64,000 nucleotides of DNA from Luteibacter sp. UNCMF331Sha3.1 (GTDB taxonomy: Bacteria > Pseudomonadota > Gammaproteobacteria > Xanthomonadales > Rhodanobacteraceae): contig NZ_FOBU01000001.1 of NCBI RefSeq assembly GCF_900109915.1, forward strand, positions 1,842,707 to 1,906,706. The letters are read 5' to 3'. Of the stretch, positions 1 to 7,903 are shown piece after piece. The notes beneath the pieces were generated by a model that did no database searches, was not told the DNA's origin, and saw nothing but the letters and a program-made list of their open reading frames with translations. Positions within the stretch are counted from its first letter, which is position 1; every line of letters starts with the position of its first letter. Position numbers and translations under genes: made by a program.

Positions 1-44
1 TGGCGTCCGACGACGCCCTTTCCACCCAGCACGACGATATTCAT
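1..44 (-). CDS. NAD(P)-binding Rossmann protein, N-terminal fragment
   Basis: Only the first 14 codons lie in the window; the gene runs off the left edge. The visible N-terminus reads MNIVVLGGKGVVGR, a first beta strand followed by a glycine-rich GGKGVVG turn (GxxGxxG), as in extended or atypical SDRs and saccharopine-dehydrogenase-like proteins. A GAGGTAAG ribosome site sits just before the ATG at 44. It begins 8 bases after the stop of the upstream gene on the same strand, so the two are probably one operon. The family cannot be fixed from this fragment. Confidence 0.6.
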   Translation of the reverse strand, partial: MNIVVLGGKGVVGR

Positions 45-52
45 GACTTACC

Positions 53-919
53 TCACGACCCGCCGAGCCACGACGCGACGTTACGGACATAGCGATGCGT
101 GGCACGCAGCGCATCCGGATGCCGCGCCATGCGATCGCCCGGCGCTTCCGAGACGAACGACGGGCAACCCGCGCCGATATCCCAGTTGTAGTCGGCGAAA
201 TGGTGGAACGTGGACTGCGCGATCGCGCGGCCGCCGTCCGGCGAGCGTTCGAACGCCACCGCGAGGTTGAAGTCGCGACCCGTCGTGAGGCTTCGTCCAC
301 GCAGGATCACGCGGCTGGATGCGTCGCCCGGCGGGGCGCTGATCGCGCCCTCGTGAGGGTGCGACGGCAGGAACCGGATATGGCCGGTGGGCGATTCCGG
401 GTCGTGCAGCACGGGGTGCGGCGTACCGACCACCTCGACGTCCTGGTAGTCGCCGTTCGCGCCGGAATGGTAATTCGGCCACGAGATCGCCGAGGTCTCG
501 CGATCGTCGATGCAGTGACGCGACGTATCGGGGTCGAGGTTGTGCGTGTGGAAGTGATGCGCCGCCCCGACGCCGCCGAGCGTGCAGATGGAGCAACCGA
601 GGTCCATGTGATCGCGCGTCACCAGCATCGCGCCGCCGTTGCGGCGGAACTGCGAGATGCCGTCGCAGTCGGCGGCCGTCAGGCCGTTGCCGACATCCAC
701 CGCGAATAACCACAGCTGGTCGAAGTCGGTCTCGTGCAGGTGCGACAGGATCTCGTCGTCCGCCGTCACCGCCCCGCGGTTGCGCGCGGTGACGCGATAG
801 GCGGGATCGCCGTTCTCGTCGCGGATGCCTTCCAGCAGCGCCTTGAGATGACCGAAGCGACCGATGTGCCAGTCGTCTTCGTCGTGTTCGATGGTGGTCT
901 GAAGCAGTAGGTTCTTCAT
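53..919 (-). CDS. conserved hypothetical protein, possibly ThuA-like
   Basis: A 288-residue soluble protein without a signal peptide. I do not recognise it with confidence. It has a strand-loop opening (MKNLLLQTT), a central segment with FRRNGGAMLVTRDH, and many histidines, including AAHHFHTH near residue 120 and STFHHFADYNWD near residue 240. Such His-rich loops fit a metal-binding or ThuA/glutamine-amidotransferase-like fold, but that is inference. Codon use is like the neighbours. It is followed after 8 bases by the Rossmann-protein fragment and preceded by a LysR gene on the same strand, so LysR control is possible. The ATG at 919 follows a GAGACGGACGAC stretch. Confidence 0.6.
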   Translation of the reverse strand: MKNLLLQTTIEHDEDDWHIGRFGHLKALLEGIRDENGDPAYRVTARNRGAVTADDEILSHLHETDFDQLWLFAVDVGNGLTAADCDGISQFRRNGGAMLVTRDHMDLGCSICTLGGVGAAHHFHTHNLDPDTSRHCIDDRETSAISWPNYHSGANGDYQDVEVVGTPHPVLHDPESPTGHIRFLPSHPHEGAISAPPGDASSRVILRGRSLTTGRDFNLAVAFERSPDGGRAIAQSTFHHFADYNWDIGAGCPSFVSEAPGDRMARHPDALRATHRYVRNVASWLGGS

Positions 920-1005
920 GTCGTCCGTCTCGCCTGTGTCATGATGCTAACGCCGGAACCGTGGCTGTATTGGTGCATCCTGCGAAACACGGTGGCGTGC
1001 GTGGG

Positions 1006-1884
1006 TCACGCGGCGGTGGTTCCCGCGCGCCGGCTGAGATCGATGAATGCCTTCAGCGCACTCGACATCCACGCGTCTTCGCGATGGACGATCAGGGTCT
1101 CGACCGGTGTGATATCCGCGGGCAGCGCGTGCGTCCGTACATCCCACCGTCCCGACGCGTCCGCGACGACGGCCGCGGGCAGCATGGTCACGCCGACGCC
1201 CGCGGCGACGCAGCTGAGGATGGCGTCGAGGGATCCGAATTCGAGTGGCCGGGCGACCACGATACCGAGCCGAGCGAGGTACGCGTCCAGTCGCTGGCGA
1301 TAGGAGCAGCCCGCCCGGAAGACGATGGTGCGCAGTTCCGGAATCTGCGCGAGGTCATCCGGCGAGGCGACGTCGCGGGAGGTCACCAGCACCATCTGCT
1401 CCGTGAAAACGTGATGCTGCGCAAGCTCAGGATGATCGAGCGGGCCGGCCACGAATGCCGCGTCGACACGCCCGTCGAGCACCTCGTCGACCAGTGCGGC
1501 CGTGGTGCCGGCCGTCAGCGTGAGCCGCACGGCGGGCCACGTGCGGGCGTATTCCGTGAGCAACGGCGACAGGCGTACCGCCGTCGTGGTTTCCAGTCCC
1601 CCCACCGCCAGATGACCCGACGGAGCCCCTTCATCGCGGGCGGCGACGGTGGCATCGGCGATCAGGCGGAGCATGCGTCCGGCGTACGGCAGGAACCGCT
1701 CGCCCGCGGGTGTCAGGGCGACGCCGCGCGCGTGGCGTCGCAACAGGGGCACACCCAGTTCCTCTTCCAGCAGGCGCATGCGCGCGGTCACGTTGGATTG
1801 CACGGTATGCAGCTCGACGGCGGCGCGGCTCATGCTGCCGAGGCGTGCGACGGCGTCGAAGACGCGTAACTCGTTGATGTTCAT
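1006..1884 (-). CDS. LysR family transcriptional regulator
   Basis: A 292-residue LysR-type regulator. Residues 1-60 form the winged helix-turn-helix (MNINELRVFDAVARLGSMSR, then AAVELHTVQSNVTARMRLLE), followed by the linker helix and a periplasmic-binding-protein-like effector domain (about 90-290). I chose the ATG at 1884 rather than the in-frame ATG at 1920: GAGG lies just upstream and the protein then begins exactly at the first HTH helix. It is divergent from the alpha/beta hydrolase at 2102, the classical LysR arrangement, so that hydrolase is its likeliest target. The ligand is unknown. Confidence 0.9.
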   Translation of the reverse strand: MNINELRVFDAVARLGSMSRAAVELHTVQSNVTARMRLLEEELGVPLLRRHARGVALTPAGERFLPYAGRMLRLIADATVAARDEGAPSGHLAVGGLETTTAVRLSPLLTEYARTWPAVRLTLTAGTTAALVDEVLDGRVDAAFVAGPLDHPELAQHHVFTEQMVLVTSRDVASPDDLAQIPELRTIVFRAGCSYRQRLDAYLARLGIVVARPLEFGSLDAILSCVAAGVGVTMLPAAVVADASGRWDVRTHALPADITPVETLIVHREDAWMSSALKAFIDLSRRAGTTAA

Positions 1885-1896
1885 GCCTCGCAAGGT

Positions 1897-1911
1897 ATCA
1901 TGATAAATGAT
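1897..1911. promoter_or_regulatory. candidate LysR operator dyad
   Basis: ATCAT-GATAA-ATGAT is a perfect 5+5 inverted repeat with a 5-base centre. It has the ATC-N9-GAT (T-N11-A) form typical of LysR boxes and lies 13 bases upstream of the LysR start, in an otherwise GC-rich divergent spacer. It probably serves autoregulation and perhaps the divergent hydrolase. Binding is inferred from symmetry and position only. Confidence 0.45.
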
Positions 1912-2101
1912 GCGATGCATCCATAACGATCAGTATCGAGGATGACTACAGCAGGGTAGCCTCCGGCTATCGCGCGTTCTCAGTCTTCCAAGCCATGGCG
2001 GTCCCGCGCCGTGTCAAATGGATTCCCGGCCTCGGGTGGACATCATCGAGGCGTAGTTGCCATCGGCGCCGCGGCGCCATTCGTCCGAGAGGTCGAGTGT
2101 C

Positions 2102-3049
2102 ATGTCATGGTCTTCCCTGCTCGCATTGGCGATGGTGGCCAGCCCGGTCGCGCCGACGTCCGCCGGCTCCGCCGCGCTTCCGTCGACCACCACCACCACC
2201 ACGTATCACCGCGTGGACGTCGACGGCACGGGCGTGTTCTATCGCGAAGCCGGACCGGCCGATGCGCCGACGATCGTGCTCCTGCACGGTTACCCGTCGT
2301 CGTCGCGCATGTACGACACGCTGATCCCGTTGCTCGCGACGCGCTATCACGTGGTGGCGCCCGATTACGTGGGCTTCGGCAACAGCGATGCGCCTGCGCC
2401 GACCACGTACACCTACACCTTCGATCACCTGGCCGGGACGACCAATGCCCTGCTGGAAAAGATCAAGGTGGATCGCTACGTGCTCTACATGCAGGATTAC
2501 GGTGGCCCCGTGGGCTTTCGCATCATGGTGAAGCACCCCGAGCGCATCCGCGGCATCGTCGTGCAGAACGCCAATGCGTACAAGGAAGGGCTCGGCGCGA
2601 AATGGACGAACATCGCGAAGTACTGGGCCGACCGCGACGCGCATCCGGAACAGCTCGATGCGTTCGTGGGTTTCGAGGGCACGCGCCTCCGGCACATCGC
2701 CAACAGCCCGCATCCCGAACGTTACAACCCCGACACATGGGTCGACGAGTTCGCATTCCTCTCACGCCCCGGTCAGCGTGAGATCCAGGCGGAACTGCTC
2801 TACGACTACCGTACCAACGTCGCGTCGTATGCGGCCTGGCAGCAGTGGATGCGCGAGCACAAGCCGAAGGCGCTGATCCTCTGGGGACGTTACGACCCAT
2901 CGTTCATCGCGCCGGGCGGCGAAGCCTATCGGCGCGACCTGCCCGAGGCCGAGATCCACATGCTGGACGCGGGCCACTTCGCGCTCGACGAGGCGAACGA
3001 CGAGATCGCGAAGCGGGTCCTCGATTTCATGCAGCGGCTGACGCCGTGA
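2102..3049 (+). CDS. exported alpha/beta hydrolase with Asp nucleophile
   Basis: A 315-residue alpha/beta hydrolase of the haloalkane dehalogenase/epoxide hydrolase type. An N-terminal hydrophobic segment (about 1-25, MSWSSLLALAMVASPVAP) looks like a signal peptide. The oxyanion HGYP is at 62-65, the nucleophile elbow reads QDYGGPVG with Asp132 in place of Ser, and the catalytic His is in DAGHFALDE near the C-terminus. The start at 2102 was chosen over 2057 because GAGAGG precedes it and the signal peptide begins there. Asp nucleophiles attack C-halogen or epoxide carbons, but the substrate cannot be read from the sequence. It is divergent from LysR and paralogous to the gene at 7904-8806. 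Confidence 0.85.
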   Translation: MSWSSLLALAMVASPVAPTSAGSAALPSTTTTTTYHRVDVDGTGVFYREAGPADAPTIVLLHGYPSSSRMYDTLIPLLATRYHVVAPDYVGFGNSDAPAPTTYTYTFDHLAGTTNALLEKIKVDRYVLYMQDYGGPVGFRIMVKHPERIRGIVVQNANAYKEGLGAKWTNIAKYWADRDAHPEQLDAFVGFEGTRLRHIANSPHPERYNPDTWVDEFAFLSRPGQREIQAELLYDYRTNVASYAAWQQWMREHKPKALILWGRYDPSFIAPGGEAYRRDLPEAEIHMLDAGHFALDEANDEIAKRVLDFMQRLTP

Positions 3050-3055
3050 GCGACG

Positions 3056-4237
3056 TCAGTCCAGCGACGCCGCCGGGCCGAAGAACTCGTACTTCGCGCG
3101 CGCGTCCGGCACGCCGAGTTCGCGCAGCACGTTGCGCACCGTCTTCATGAACGGCTTCGGCCCGAGGAAGTACGCATCCATGTCGTGTGCCGCGGGGAGC
3201 CACGACGCCAGCGTATCCCGGTCGAGGAAGCCGGTCGCGTCCGGTGCGACATCGCCGTCGCGCGGGTGCTCGTAGCAATAGCGGCGCGTGAGCTGCGGGT
3301 GTTTTTCGGCCAGTGCGTCGATGGTGTCGCGGAAGGCGTGCACGCCACCGTGGCGCGCGGCGTGGATGAAGACGATCGGCCGGCCGCTCGGCAGCGCGCG
3401 TTCGAGCATCGCCAGGGTGGGCGTGATGCCGACACCGCCGCTGATCAGCACGAGCGGCCGCTCGCTCTCTTCGAGCACGAACTGACCCGATGGCGGGAAC
3501 AGCTCCACCACGTCGCCCACATGCACCGCATCATGCAGATGGTTCGACACCGCGCCGCCGGGCAGGCGCTTCACGCTGATGCGATAGCCCTTGCCGTCCG
3601 CGGCCGCGGAAAGTGAATAGTTGCGCCGCGCATCCACGCCGTCGACGATCAGGCGGATGCCGATGTACTGGCCCGCCGCATGGGCGTATACGGGACCGCC
3701 ATCGACCGGTTCGAAGTGGAACGACGTGATCTCGTCGCTCTCGCGCACCTTGTCCACCACGCGGAACGCCCGCCCGTCGCGCCAGCCGCCTTCGGCCCCG
3801 GCGACGGTGTCGTAGGCGGTTTTTTCCGCACCGGCGAGGATGCCGGCAAGCTGGCCATACGCCGCGCCCCAGGCGTCGATGACCTCGTCGGTGGCGATCT
3901 CGGGCCCGAGCACCTCGCGGATGGCACGCAGCAGGCAGGCGCCGACGATCGGGTAATGCTCCGCGCGGATACGCAGGGAGACGTGCTTGTTCACGATCAT
4001 CTCGACCATGTTGCCCAGGGCTTCGAGGCGGTCGATGTGCTTCGCGTACATCAACACGCCATTGGCCAGCGCCCGGGGCTGGTCGCCGGTGACCTGGTTG
4101 GCCTGGTTGAAGTAGGGGCGGACTTCGGGGTGCTCGCTCAGCAGGATGCCGTAGAAGTGGGTGGTCAGGGCCTCGCCGCCGGCTTCGAGCAGCGGGACGG
4201 TGGCGCGGACGATGGCACGATGTTCGGTAGAGAGCAT
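3056..4237 (-). CDS. hmp: flavohaemoglobin, nitric oxide dioxygenase
   Basis: 393 residues, the usual Hmp length. It oxidises NO to nitrate with O2 and NAD(P)H in the cytoplasm. The globin domain (1-140) keeps Tyr29 (HFYG), Gln53, the haem-ligand His85 (NKHVS) and Tyr95, at the same numbers as the E. coli protein. The FAD domain follows with RNYSLS, and the NAD domain with GGVGITP; the C-terminus is FFGPAASLD. The ATG at 4237 has AGAAGG before it and opens with the canonical MLSTEHRAIV. It is divergent from norR and preceded by a sigma-54 promoter and NorR-type sites, so induction by NO is expected. It ends 6 bases from the convergent hydrolase. Confidence 0.97.
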   Translation of the reverse strand: MLSTEHRAIVRATVPLLEAGGEALTTHFYGILLSEHPEVRPYFNQANQVTGDQPRALANGVLMYAKHIDRLEALGNMVEMIVNKHVSLRIRAEHYPIVGACLLRAIREVLGPEIATDEVIDAWGAAYGQLAGILAGAEKTAYDTVAGAEGGWRDGRAFRVVDKVRESDEITSFHFEPVDGGPVYAHAAGQYIGIRLIVDGVDARRNYSLSAAADGKGYRISVKRLPGGAVSNHLHDAVHVGDVVELFPPSGQFVLEESERPLVLISGGVGITPTLAMLERALPSGRPIVFIHAARHGGVHAFRDTIDALAEKHPQLTRRYCYEHPRDGDVAPDATGFLDRDTLASWLPAAHDMDAYFLGPKPFMKTVRNVLRELGVPDARAKYEFFGPAASLD

Positions 4238-4277
4238 GGCTGGCCTTCTTTTGACGTGTGAGGAATGGCTTTCCTGA

Positions 4278-4293
4278 TCCAAGGACCGTGCCA
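4278..4293 (-). promoter_or_regulatory. sigma-54 promoter of hmp
   Basis: On the minus strand the sequence reads TGGCACGGTCCTTGGA. It matches the sigma-54 consensus TGGCACG-N4-TTGCW at all conserved positions except the last base of the -12 doublet (GG instead of GC). GG and GG are separated by the required 10 bases. Transcription would start near 4267, leaving a 30-base leader before the hmp ATG. No comparable sigma-70 promoter is evident here. Confidence 0.8.
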
Positions 4294-4336
4294 GCCGATG
4301 AAGTCCATGCCGATCAATCGGTTGCACCGATGCCGT

Positions 4337-4394
4337 GTCGATTCGACCCGCCTTGCGTCCGTGTCGTTCCGACCCGATATCGAGTCGCGATGAC
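4337..4394. promoter_or_regulatory. three NorR-type enhancer sites
   Basis: Three GT-N7-AC motifs occur: GTCG-ATT-CGAC at 4337-4347, GTCG-TTC-CGAC at 4363-4373, and GTCG-CGA-TGAC at 4384-4394, the last overlapping the norR start codon. The first two lie in an 18-base direct repeat (4333-4350 and 4359-4376) with 16 of 18 bases identical. Centres lie about 75, 101 and 122 bases upstream of the predicted hmp start, the usual range for sigma-54 enhancers. E. coli NorR also uses three GT-N7-AC sites. A separate perfect dyad, ATCGGT-TGC-ACCGAT, lies at 4317-4331; its role is unknown. Confidence 0.75.
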
Positions 4395-5955
4395 TACCGC
4401 GACCACGCCGCTCGATTCCCTGCTTCCCCTCGTGGACGATCTCGCGCGCGAGCTGCCCGAGAGCGAGCGCTACCGGCGCCTGCTCGGCGCCCTGCGTTCG
4501 CTGGTGCCGTGCGACGCCAGCGCATTGCTTCGCCTCGACGGGGACGAGCTCGTGCCACTGGCCGTCGACGGCCTGAGCGACGACACGCTCGGCCGGCGTT
4601 TCCGCGTGGCCGACCACCCGCGCTTCGCGGCGTTGCTGGCGCATCCGGAGCCCACGCTGTTCCCCGCCGACAGTCCGCTGCCCGATCCGTACGACGGACT
4701 GGTCGCGGCCGCGCCCCGGCTCGACGTCCACGACTGCATGGGCTGCCCGCTTCACGTGGATGGGAAGCCCTGGGGGCTGCTGACGCTGGATGCGTTGCAC
4801 GCCGGCAGTTTCGAGGCTGGCGATCTCGCGACGTTGCGCGCGTTCGCCAGCCTCGCCGCGGCGACGGTCACCGCGGCGGAGCGCATGCATGGACTCGAAC
4901 GCGCCGCGGAACGCGAACGCTCGCGTGCCGAGAGCTTCCGTCTGGCCGCCGGGCAGACCGCATCGCGATCGCTCGTCGGACGCAGCCCGGCGATGCGGCG
5001 GTTGCACGACGACATCGCCACGGTCGCGCACAGCGACCTCACCGTGCTGATCCGCGGCGAGACCGGCTCGGGCAAGGAGCTCGTGGCACAGGCGATCCAC
5101 GCGGCGTCGGCACGAGGCGACCGTCCGTTGATCGCAGTGAACTGCGCGGCGCTTCCCGACATGCTGCTGGAGAGCGAACTCTTCGGGCACGTGCGCGGCG
5201 CGTTCTCGGGCGCCACGAGCGATCGCCGCGGCAAGTTCGAACTCGCCGACCACGGGACGCTCTTTCTCGACGAAGTCGCCGACCTTTCGCTCGCCGCGCA
5301 GGCGGCGCTGTTGCGAGTGATGCAGAGCGGCCACCTGCAACGCGTCGGCTCCGATCGCGACCATCGCGTCGACGTGCGCATCATCGCCGCGAGCAACCGC
5401 GACCTCGCCGACGAAGTGCGCGCCGGCCGCTGCCGCGCCGACTTCTACCACCGTATCAGCGTGTACCCCATCGAAGTGCCCGCCCTGCGCGATCGCGGCA
5501 ATGACGTGCTGATCGTCGCCGGCACGTTCCTCGAAGAGAATCGCGCGCGCCTCGGGCTGTCCGGGCTGCGTCTGGCACCGGAAAGCCAGGCCGCGCTGCT
5601 CGCGTGGCGGTGGCCCGGCAACGTGCGCGAACTCGAGCACACGATCGGTCGCGCGGCACTGAAAGCCCTCGCGCGCAGCGGCCGGGGATCGCGTGCGCTC
5701 ACCATCGAGGCGGCCGACCTCGACCTCGCCGAGGTCGCGCAGCCACAGCCCGCGACCGTCGCGCCGATGCCCGATGCGCCGGGACTGCCCCTGCGTGCCT
5801 CGGTCGATGCATACGAGCGCCGACTGATCGACGACGCGCTTCGTCGCCACCGGCAGAGTTGGGCCGCGGCGGCACGCGAGCTCGGCGTCGACCGCGCCAA
5901 CCTGCGTCGCTCGGCGCTGCGACTCGGACTCATCGACGGGCCTTCGCGCGGCTGA
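4390..5955 (+). CDS. norR: NorR, NO-responsive sigma-54 activator
   Basis: 521 residues. The N-terminal GAF domain (1-170) keeps all five non-haem iron ligands of E. coli NorR at a constant offset of +3: Asp99, Asp102, His114, Cys116 and Asp134. The AAA+ domain (about 195-420) has Walker A GETGSGKE (223-230) and Walker B GTLFLDE (289-295). Its sigma-54 contact loop reads GAFSGA (270-275) instead of GAFTGA. A Fis-type HTH ends the protein (about 480-515, WAAAARELGVDRANLRRSAL). NO binding to the iron should relieve GAF repression of the ATPase. The start at 4390 is supported by the family N-terminus. Divergent hmp is the evident target. Confidence 0.95.
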   Translation: MTTATTPLDSLLPLVDDLARELPESERYRRLLGALRSLVPCDASALLRLDGDELVPLAVDGLSDDTLGRRFRVADHPRFAALLAHPEPTLFPADSPLPDPYDGLVAAAPRLDVHDCMGCPLHVDGKPWGLLTLDALHAGSFEAGDLATLRAFASLAAATVTAAERMHGLERAAERERSRAESFRLAAGQTASRSLVGRSPAMRRLHDDIATVAHSDLTVLIRGETGSGKELVAQAIHAASARGDRPLIAVNCAALPDMLLESELFGHVRGAFSGATSDRRGKFELADHGTLFLDEVADLSLAAQAALLRVMQSGHLQRVGSDRDHRVDVRIIAASNRDLADEVRAGRCRADFYHRISVYPIEVPALRDRGNDVLIVAGTFLEENRARLGLSGLRLAPESQAALLAWRWPGNVRELEHTIGRAALKALARSGRGSRALTIEAADLDLAEVAQPQPATVAPMPDAPGLPLRASVDAYERRLIDDALRRHRQSWAAAARELGVDRANLRRSALRLGLIDGPSRG

Positions 5956-6118
5956 CGTCCCGCATTGGTGCGCGGGCAGCATCAATAGGGGGGTGTAAAG
6001 CCCTCGATTGGAGCGTGCCGGGCACGACCGTGCGGCATGCGGGAATCGGACTAGCAGCGCGCCCTCGCCATCGTTTAGATTGCCGTGCGGGCAGCACACA
6101 CAACGCTTTGGGGGAAAC

Positions 6119-6475
6119 ATGCGAAAGGTCCTATCCACGAACGCGATGCGTCGCGTGGCACTCGTCGCCGCCGTCGCGACCGGCGCCGCGGTCTGCGCGC
6201 CGATCCACGCTCAGGCCACGGCCGGCACCATCGGCGGCCATGGTCCGGCCGGCGCGAAGGTCACGGCCGAGAGTTCCACCGGCGCGCATCGCGACGCAAC
6301 GATCGACAAGAAGGGTCGTTATCGCCTCTCGGGCCTGACGATGGGCACGTACTCCGTCACGCTCGAGAAAGACGGCAAGGTCGTCGACACGCGGAAGAAC
6401 ATCCCGCTGCAGGTCGGCGGCAACCGCCAGGTCGACTTCGCCTGCGAAAACGACCAGTGCGAGGCGGGCGGCTGA
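6119..6475 (+). CDS. exported carboxypeptidase-regulatory-like domain protein
   Basis: 118 residues. A signal peptide (about 1-32, ending PIHAQA) is followed by a single beta-sandwich of the carboxypeptidase regulatory-like type. The core reads GPAGAKVTAESSTGAHR, then KGRYRLSGLTMGTYSVTL, and a CENDQC pair lies near the end. The same arrangement normally forms the N-terminus of Oar-like TonB-dependent receptors; here it stands alone with no barrel downstream. It may be a surface or periplasmic protein, or a receptor-derived fragment. It has its own spacer on both sides and no evident operon partner. Confidence 0.75.
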   Translation: MRKVLSTNAMRRVALVAAVATGAAVCAPIHAQATAGTIGGHGPAGAKVTAESSTGAHRDATIDKKGRYRLSGLTMGTYSVTLEKDGKVVDTRKNIPLQVGGNRQVDFACENDQCEAGG

Positions 6476-6541
6476 TCGCTCACGCCGCATCGATGCCCTC
6501 GGCGGCAGGATGAAATCCATCGTGTGGATGAAGGCCAGCCC

Positions 6542-7801
6542 ATGGGCGGTAAGACGTTCGATGTCGATGTAGTCATCGTCGGTGGCGGTGCCGCTGGCGT
6601 GGGCGCCGCACGGAGCCTCTCGGGGGAGGGGCTTTCCGTGTGGTTGCTGGAAGCATCGCAACGCATCGGCGGCCGCGGATGGACGCAGTCCGTCGACGGT
6701 TTGCCGCTCGACATGGGTTGCGGTTGGTTGCACACGGCAGACCGCAACGCATGGCGCCAGATCGCCGAAGACCTGGGCTGGGACATCGATCGCCGGCCCG
6801 CGGCCTGGGACAAGCATCAGCCGCACCCATCGTTCTCCGAAGCCGAGCAGGCCGAGGCGCATGCCGCGTTCGCCGCGTGGCACGACGCGCTCATGGGTGC
6901 GCCGCCTGCATCGGATCGCGCCTCGGACGCCTTGCCGGAGGGTGGACGCTGGAACGGTTACCTGCAGGCGATGAGCGGTTACATCAGCGGCGCGCCCCTC
7001 GAACGCATCTCTGCCGCCGACTACATCGCTTACGAGCGGGCGGCGAGTCAGAACAACTGGCGGCTGCGGCGTGGCTACGGGACGCTGATCGCCGCGAACC
7101 TGCCCGTCGATACCGTCTGCCGGCTGGCGACACCCGTCGAGCGCATCGACACGGACGGGACCTCCGTAACGATCGCCACACCGTCCGGCGACCTTCGTTG
7201 TCGCGCGGCGATCGTCACCGTCTCGACCAACGTGCTCGCGAGCGACGCCATTCGCATTCCCGCCGCGCTCGACGACCACCGGCATGCGGCATCCCAGCTG
7301 CCACTCGGGTGCGACGAGAAACTCTTTTTCCGCATCGACGGCGACGTGGACCTGCCCGCGGAGCGCGCGCTGATCGCGGATCCGCACGATGCCGACAGCC
7401 CGGTGTTCTATCTGCGGCCGCTGGATCGCCCCGTCATCGAAACCTTTCTCGGTGGACGCAGTGCGTGGCGCGTCTCCGCCGAGGGCGTGGCCGTCGCGTT
7501 CGACGGATTGCTCGACGAACTGCAACGGCTCCTCGGCAGCGACGTCCGCCGACACCTGCGCCCGCTCGCCGCGTCGTCATGGAGTGCGAACACGTATGTA
7601 CGTGGCTCGTACAGCCACGCGTTGCCGACGTTCGCGGCGCAACGTGGTGTGCTGGCCGCGCCGTTCGAAGAAAAGCTCTTCTTCGCCGGCGAGGCGACGC
7701 ACGTCGATGCCTTCTCGACCGCGCACGGTGCGCTCGAAAGCGGGACGCGTGCCGCCGCCGAACTGCTGGCGACGTTCTCAGGGCAGCGCGGACGTCGATA
7801 A
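6542..7801 (+). CDS. FAD-dependent amine oxidase family protein
   Basis: 419 residues of the flavin monoamine oxidase/protoporphyrinogen oxidase superfamily. The dinucleotide fold at the N-terminus reads VVIVGGGAAGVGAAR, followed by the LLEASQRIGGRGWT motif that binds the ADP moiety. The C-terminal FAD motif is KLFFAGEATHVDAFSTAHGA with ESGTRAAAEL. No signal peptide or membrane segment is evident. I chose the ATG at 6542 because GAAGG lies 7 bases upstream; an alternative ATG at 6524 lacks such a site. The amine substrate is unknown. It stands alone and converges on the hydrolase at 7904. Confidence 0.85.
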   Translation: MGGKTFDVDVVIVGGGAAGVGAARSLSGEGLSVWLLEASQRIGGRGWTQSVDGLPLDMGCGWLHTADRNAWRQIAEDLGWDIDRRPAAWDKHQPHPSFSEAEQAEAHAAFAAWHDALMGAPPASDRASDALPEGGRWNGYLQAMSGYISGAPLERISAADYIAYERAASQNNWRLRRGYGTLIAANLPVDTVCRLATPVERIDTDGTSVTIATPSGDLRCRAAIVTVSTNVLASDAIRIPAALDDHRHAASQLPLGCDEKLFFRIDGDVDLPAERALIADPHDADSPVFYLRPLDRPVIETFLGGRSAWRVSAEGVAVAFDGLLDELQRLLGSDVRRHLRPLAASSWSANTYVRGSYSHALPTFAAQRGVLAAPFEEKLFFAGEATHVDAFSTAHGALESGTRAAAELLATFSGQRGRR

Positions 7802-7863
7802 GGACGCGCTCATGGCCGAGTGCCCCGCCTGACGAGTGCCGCCGCGTTACGATAGCCGTCCGG

Positions 7864-7884
7864 GCCCGGCGTCATCGGCCGGGC
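7864..7884. repeat. inverted repeat in convergent spacer
   Basis: GCCCGGC-GTCATCG-GCCGGGC forms a perfect 7-bp stem between the convergent amine oxidase and hydrolase genes. It has no T-tract on either side, so it is at best a weak or Rho-assisted transcription end. Confidence 0.35.
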
Positions 7885-7903
7885 GTGGACCTGCTTCAGA
7901 CCG

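Noticed and set aside
4165..6138. A 657-codon minus-strand ORF
   Set aside because: Antisense to norR; starts in the spacer and overlaps hmp out of frame.
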